Source: Actinostola sp. cb2023
Taxonomy: Eukaryota > Cnidaria > Anthozoa > Actiniaria > Actinostolidae
NCBI GenBank assembly: GCA_033675265.1
Contig: JAUJYZ010000132.1
Location: 1-64,000 of the forward strand
Direction: 5' to 3'
Length of the DNA stretch: 64,000 bases
The notes beneath the pieces were generated by a model. That model saw nothing but the letters and a program-made list of their open reading frames with translations. It was not told where the DNA came from and searched no databases. The position numbers were made by a program, and so were the translations under genes. Positions 1 to 64,000 of this stretch are shown here, piece by piece; within the stretch, counting starts at the first letter, position 1, and every line of letters begins with the position of its first letter.

Positions 1-2039
1 ACCCATTAGGATCCTGCGAGGCCGGAAGCTGAGGGGGTCTAATTCCTTTCCCCTCTCTTGTAGGATTTATTTTTTTTTTTTTTTTTTATTGGATTTCTTT
101 ATTGAAGTTGCATGCGGAGGAGCTAGTCGAGGGACTGGACATCGAAGATTAATGCTAAGGTGCGTCTATACATGGGTATTTCTTAGCCACGTCAATGTCA
201 AATAACACTTTGTGTTGGGACGCTCTTTTAGTTTGGCCACCCTCTTGTTCTTTTCTTCTCCTTCCCTTCTGTTGAATCGCGCTAAATCTTCTAGATATAT
301 CCTAAAAAGTGAGTCAACAAAGTTTCCGGTAGCTCTCCAGTTGTTCAACCAGAACAAAATCTCTGATTCTATACTGTCACAAATAAATCCTTGCCTCTGT
401 AGTTCCAAAACCATAGAATGTGGATCAAGGACGCTGCATTATCGGAAGCAAATAATCATCGGGAGGAGGAATCTGCATTGTTGTCAGTAGTAATAAAGCG
501 GGTTATCTACATATTTATAAGATATCGCAGTCGAAAGGAACGTTCTTGAAATGGCCGGCGGGATGGCTGTAAGTAAAATCAGAAGAATACAGCAAGCTTC
601 AAGCTAGGAGCTGTCTCGAGGCCCTCTAGGCATGATGAGAAAACTAACGAAATAGTGTCGCAAAAAAACATACGCATGATGAATAAATCTATAGGAGTTA
701 CCAATTTTTTGGACATTTTATTTGATGGTGCACGTGGAAGGAACATTCACATTGCTATTTTCAATGGATCGGCCTACGTTTGATTCAAAAGCAAATCTGA
801 CAAACACGGTTCAACTATGGATCGGTCTTTCTTTCACGTTACTATAAATTGGGTGATTTTTATAGCTCCCCTTATACTACGACTGAAGCTGAAGTTCGGA
901 CTCATCGTATCAATGGCTTCTCAATTCGGGAATCAGTGGAATTTGAGCGAGGATAGAGACCAAGAGAGAAGGGCACAAGGTATATAGGATTTATTCTAGT
1001 GAATAATCTATCATGACAGTCGTGTTACAAATGTGTTTCTTCCGAAATGTTATTTATTTCTTTTCAATATTTGCTGTAGGAACCCCAAAGAAAAAAGGCA
1101 GCATCGTTGAAAGTGACACATAAGGAGGAGGGAGATAGTACTCCAAGCTTACCAATTATTCCTGCCTCTGGTTGGGAAGACGTACGCGCACATATTAAAG
1201 AACGCGTATGGGAATGGTGCGGGAAATTCTACTGCAAAATGACAAAATTAGGAAATATACCAGAATGTATCAATGAATTGGCCTCTTCTACCTAAAACAT
1301 CCAGAAACCTCAACAGCCAACCGCAGAAACCAGTCAGTCGCAAAGAATGTCTATAGTCTATCAAAGAACGTATGACTCGCTACTCGAGCCAAGTGTTGCC
1401 TGAAGTGAAAGAAAATTAAACAAGTTCGCTCATGCCGCAAACATGCACGAGTCTCAGCCAGTTCCGACAACTCCCATGATGAAGGGCCAGGGGGTCGAAT
1501 CAGTGATTTAATCCTGACCCGCCGGTCGACCAAAAAAAATTAGAGAAGCAAAAGAAAACAACAGGCCCAGGGGGAACATGTGATATGTGTGACAAGGCAA
1601 TGCAAATGATTGATAAAATCAGTAATCTTCTAACAAATACAACGACAGTGATGATAAACTGATTGACTGCATTTAAGACCAAACTTTGCACTGGTAGTGC
1701 TCAAGTATACAAGTTTGTGGTGTGATATATATAGCCCTAAATAAAAGTGTCTGGACGCAGTAAAAAATGGTCAGACGTAGAATAAAAAATGATGCAATTA
1801 CAAAGTCCTTTGTCACTACTTGAAATTTTCGTGTGCTGTATTACTGTTGTTCAAACATATATATTATTTTCGAATTCCGCCGCAAAATAATTGTCCTGCG
1901 TGAACGGTTTCATTATGATTATTAGCTAACCAACTGTATTTCACGTGCGTTTTGCATATTTTGTAGGTGTTTCCCACTGCCAAGCTTTGATCATTGAGCA
2001 TATGGACTGGATTTATGCGAAAGATCTCTAGTAACAGCA
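1..2039. other. No recognisable gene
   Basis: AT-rich sequence with a poly-T run near 68-87. Short open frames exist (minus 166-414; plus 1107-1295; plus ATG at 913 reading MASQFGNQWNLSEDR up to a possible GT at about 981), but none shows a known domain, codon signal or consistent splice phase. The EGF gene does not visibly reach here. Confidence 0.4.
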
Positions 2040-2590
2040 GTACTATTAGTAGACTACTGTATTTATACTACTAGTAATAGGCACAGCAGCACTACTATAG
2101 TAGTAGTACTAGTACTACTACTAGTATTAGTATTAGTAGTAGCACTACTTAGTACTACTACTAGCACAAGTAGTAGTAGTAGTAGTACTAAAAGTAATAT
2201 ACTAGCAGCAGGCTAGCAGCAGTAGCAGCAGCAGCAGCAGCAAGCACTACTACTACTACGACGACGGGGCGACGGCGACTACTACTACGACTACTAATAC
2301 TAACAAGCTATACTACTACTACCGCTACCGGGCTACCCGCTACTACTAGCTACTACTGGACTACTACTACTACCGCTACCGCTAACCGTCTACACTATAC
2401 CGCTACCTGCTATGCTGTGCTACCGCTGCTGCTATGCTACTGCTATGCTACTGTACTACTACTGCTACTGCTGGGATGCTACTGCTACTGCACTGTACTG
2501 CTACTGCTACTAATACCAACTGCTACTGCTACTAATTACTTACGACTGCTGACTACTACTACTACTACTACTACTGACTACTACTACTAC

Positions 2591-2642
<52 letters not shown>

Positions 2643-2705
2643 GCTACTACTACTCGGCTGCTAACTACTACTACTAACTACTACTACTACTACTACTACT
2701 TACTA
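2040..2705. repeat. Degenerate trinucleotide repeat (CTA/TAG/CTG)
   Basis: Long stretch of imperfect CTA, TAC, TAG and CTG triplets with frequent interruptions, turning into pure CTA near 2560-2640. Disorder is higher than in other simple repeats of the window. Confidence 0.85.
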
Positions 2706-2786
2706 CGGAATAAAGGATAAAGGGAAATACAAATACAAGAAAAAGTTAGTGTGATCTCTACAGTCCGAGTAGGTACTCAGTTTTAC

Positions 2787-2905
2787 AAGGACAATATCTG
2801 CCATCTCCAATGAAACCAGACGACAGCGACAGAGTGGCTCATCAGTTGTTTGTACATAACGCGTTCACGTGACACAGTGGCGACCACGAAAGCATTCGTT
2901 GATGT
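2787..2905 (-). pseudogene. Decayed EGF exon (DINECFRGRHC)
   Basis: Acceptor and start DINECFRGRHC are clear, and HVNALCTNN, CRCRL and FIGDGRYC can be picked out in other frames, but at least two indels shift the frame and a stop follows the core. Length 119 bp is one short of the expected 120. A GTAAAA donor is present at its end. Confidence 0.5.
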
Positions 2906-2985
2906 CTGCAAATACACAAAAAATAGTCAAGAGAAAAAAGTTCTCAGAAGCTTCTCGTTTGTTGTAGTGTCCCTACCACCACTGT

Positions 2986-3191
2986 ACATTTGATATAAGT
3001 CTATCAATCACCCATCTGTACATTGAATAAGTCTATCAATCACCCAACTGTACATTTGAATCAAGTCGATCAATCACCCATCGATTTACATTGATATAAG
3101 TCTATCCCTTTATCCCTTCACCCATCTGTACATTTGATATAAGTCTAATCAATCACCCATCTGTACAGTGATATAAGTCTATCAATCACAC
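2986..3191. repeat. About 35-40 bp minisatellite abutting a decayed EGF exon donor
   Basis: About six units of the type CTGTACATTTGATATAAGTC plus TATCAATCACCCAT. On the minus strand each unit carries TGTACAG, the end of an EGF exon, followed by intron sequence, starting at the donor of exon 3192-3330. Confidence 0.75.
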
Positions 3192-3330
3192 CTGTACATT
3201 GATGCCGTTTCTTCGAAGCCAGTCGTTACATTTACAAATCAAGATTCACTCGCATCTCACCAGTGGATCAATTCCAGATGCATTCACGCATTGGCGTTCT
3301 CCACATTCTTCATGCAGCGGGCTTTGACTG
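3192..3330 (-). pseudogene. Decayed EGF-like exon (non-Ca type)
   Basis: Acceptor CTGCAG and donor GTGTGA are preserved, and pieces such as KARCM, ECGERQCVNASG and ending AATGTACAG recall exon 37223-37339, but several frameshifts and a stop interrupt it and it is 139 bp instead of 117. Its order before 2787-2905 matches the tail of modules 1 and 2. Decay or sequencing error cannot be told apart. Confidence 0.5.
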
Positions 3331-4199
3331 CTGCAGATCATGTAATATACAATGAAATCCTTCTAGATCGAACCACCGCCTTCTAACTTAACGAATGTCA
3401 TATGTTACTACCCGTCTGTCCTTTATTATCATTGCTGAAGAATGTTCAAAGCCGAGAATTCGCCTCGGACTGGAAAACCCCGTCTAGTCCGAATTCGAGG
3501 TTTTGGAACGACTTCCATACTCATTAATTATACAAAATCCTCTCCCCCCCTCCCCCAAGGGGCGCTACGCAGGCTACTGTAGTCAGATCAGAAAAACAAA
3601 ATGGCTGACGGCTTTCAACAAAGTTCAACATCTCAGTTAGCAAGAATTACGAATGTAATTGAAGATTCAACTCCACTAAATACTTAACATCAAACTACAT
3701 GGAGTGTCACAATGCTGAAAGGTAATATCTAGCGATATTTCTAGTCGGTTATGTCAAGCAACAATACTTCATTTTGGTAGCCAGCGACTGAGTGGAGTCA
3801 ACTATTTTTTGAATTGAAATGTTGAATGACAACGTTTTTGTTTCGAATCCTATATTAAAACTAACAAGTTTAAATTGATGTTTTATTACAGAATAATAGA
3901 ATATTATTCAGTGAAGGAATTCTTGACGTTTTGAAACGAAAATTAATGCCGAAGAACTCGGCGAACTCAACTTACAAGAAACACAGAGACTGACAATTAA
4001 CAAACACAAAAGAGAAAAAAAAAGACTGTCAAAAGGGAAGCAGTTGTACTAACTTGAAAAGCTTCTGAGACGAGATTCACTGAACTGAAGTTAGAAACTC
4101 AAAATATAATGAGGTAGAGTAGTCTACTTGCAGAAAAGTGATATTATGAAGGAATTTGAAGCCAGTTTTCAAAACATAAATTCGTGCGAAGATTGAGTT
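3331..4199. other. Intronic DNA, nothing recognised
   Basis: Intron between the EGF exon at 4688 and the decayed exon at 3330. A C-rich tract near 3543-3560 is the only notable feature; no domain-like open frame on either strand. Confidence 0.5.
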
Positions 4200-4565
4200 T
4201 GAAATTACTATCAAATGCAATCAAATGTCGCTTTTTCGATGCAGTGCACTCAGTTTGAATATTATATAGGTTAGAGAATCCTAGTTCGTGCTTTACCGAC
4301 AAATACATGCACTTGCTGGCTGTACAATGAACTCGAAATTCTTCATACTGGCTATCGCCTCGTGCAGTATTTGACAGGGCTTATGGAGTTATCAAAATTA
4401 TGCGGGATTATGCGGGAATTGCCGGATTATGCGGAGCAAGCCAAATTATGCGGATCCGCATTCGCGCATCCTGCCATAAGCCCTGATTTGAATTCTCGTT
4501 CATTCTACAGCCCTCGCGTGCGTGTATTTGCCGGTAAAGCACTCACATCATTCTCTATCCTTTAA
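4200..4565. mobile_element. Fold-back element family, copy 1 (interrupted)
   Basis: The left part (GCAGTGCACTCAGTTTGAAT, TTAGAGAATC, ACCGACAAATACATGCACTT, TGTACAATGAACTCGAA) is the inverse of the right part (TCGTTCATTCTACAG, GTGTATTTGCCGGTAAAGCA, ATTCTCTATCC). The same family lies at 37931-38140. A smaller element sits in its centre. Confidence 0.65.
4375..4485. mobile_element. 111-bp hAT-like MITE nested in fold-back element
   Basis: Terminal inverted repeats CAGGGCTTATGG and CCATAAGCCCTG, flanked on both sides by ATTTGA as a target-site duplication. CAGGG ends are typical of hAT elements, although hAT duplications are usually 8 bp. The interior repeats ATTATGCGG. Non-coding. Confidence 0.65.
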
Positions 4566-4687
4566 ATAAATAAACGAAGAAGCAATCAATTTACTGACGT
4601 TTCGGACGTTTTCGAAGTTTTCGAAGTTTCGAACATAAATACTTGTACGCCATCATTCAGAGTTACGATTGTATCATAACTAAATAC

Positions 4688-63740
<59,053 letters not shown>

Positions 63741-64000
63741 CTGGTTGTTAAGTGTGGTAATATAATGAGTTTTTTTATAAGCGATGTTTGTCGATAGGTG
63801 TTAGGAGATCTCCATGCGGATATTGTTATAAACGTTTAGTTGAATTACTGGTATGTGAGCCACGATATTGGATTCATGCGAGATCGTAAGTCCATGCTTT
63901 AGTTACGTAATGAAAAGCCGACTTGATTATGAAACATTGTTGATTAATGAGGACAAAAAGTTAGGAATTTGGGCGCTATTTTACTCTCTCTTATGGTATC
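63741..64000. repeat. Duplicated intron start, right edge
   Basis: Matches 58948-59190 closely (TGGTTGTTAAGTGTGGTAAT, CGATGTTTGTCGATAGGTGT), so M1 and M2 with their introns are a tandem duplication continuing beyond the window. Confidence 0.8.

Noticed and set aside
1107..1295. Plus-strand frame ending in NIPECINELASST
   Set aside because: No ATG start, splice phase with the possible upstream exon at 913 does not agree, and no family is recognised; kept only as a remark.

Overview
This window is invertebrate animal genomic DNA. The evidence is symmetric phase 1-1 exons with GT/AG splice sites, chains of EGF-like domains, mucin-like Thr/Pro/Ala repeats, a Penelope-like retroelement with a GIY-YIG domain, a Harbinger-like element with a TAA target duplication, many fold-back elements and very large simple-repeat arrays. 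I cannot name the species; a cnidarian or sponge would fit, but that is inference. No bacterial-type gene, rRNA, tRNA or CRISPR array was seen.

Almost everything interpretable belongs to one strand (-) and, as far as I can follow it, to one giant extracellular-protein gene that enters at the right edge and runs leftward to about 4.7 kb, with degenerate exons to about 2.8 kb. Neither a signal peptide, a membrane segment, a start nor a stop is visible, so both ends are probably outside or lost. Three separate tandem genes cannot be excluded.

The layout in gene order (right to left) is three repeats of one scheme: several long mucin-like exons, the last fused to an EGF, then a string of single-EGF exons. 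Module 1: mucin exons 63740-59978, 58947-55249, 53140-51691 and 50631-49236 (with EGF), then 18 EGF exons from 49037 to 36892. Module 2: mucin exons 36821-35166, 34456-29122, 28725-27229 and 26510-25500 (with EGF), then 19 EGF exons from 24763 to 10532. Module 3: mucin exons 10460-8568, 7943-7226 and 6604-5821 (with EGF), five EGF exons from 5737 to 4688 and two decayed ones at 3330-3192 and 2905-2787. Modules 1 and 2 match exon by exon, with near-identical stretches even in introns, so they are a recent segmental duplication. Afterwards each copy received different insertions: module 2 a 7.2-kb 10-bp satellite, a Harbinger-like element and an ATCC array; module 1 a 23-bp satellite, a Penelope-like fragment and several fold-back elements.

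Many calcium-binding type EGFs (D-x-N/D-E-C start, C-x-N/D-x4-F/Y-x-C-x-C) alternate with a few non-calcium ones. Alternating stiff EGF rods with O-glycosylatable Thr/Pro/Ala stretches suggests a secreted or surface mucin-like matrix protein; this role is inference. Several mucin exons hold single-base indels that break the frame while others of similar size are intact (1011, 1497 and 1656 bp), so either decay or uncorrected long-read errors are present.

The most unusual structure is a pair of 65-bp tandem arrays (about 10 and 30 copies) in which every unit repeats the last bases of an EGF exon together with its 5' splice site.
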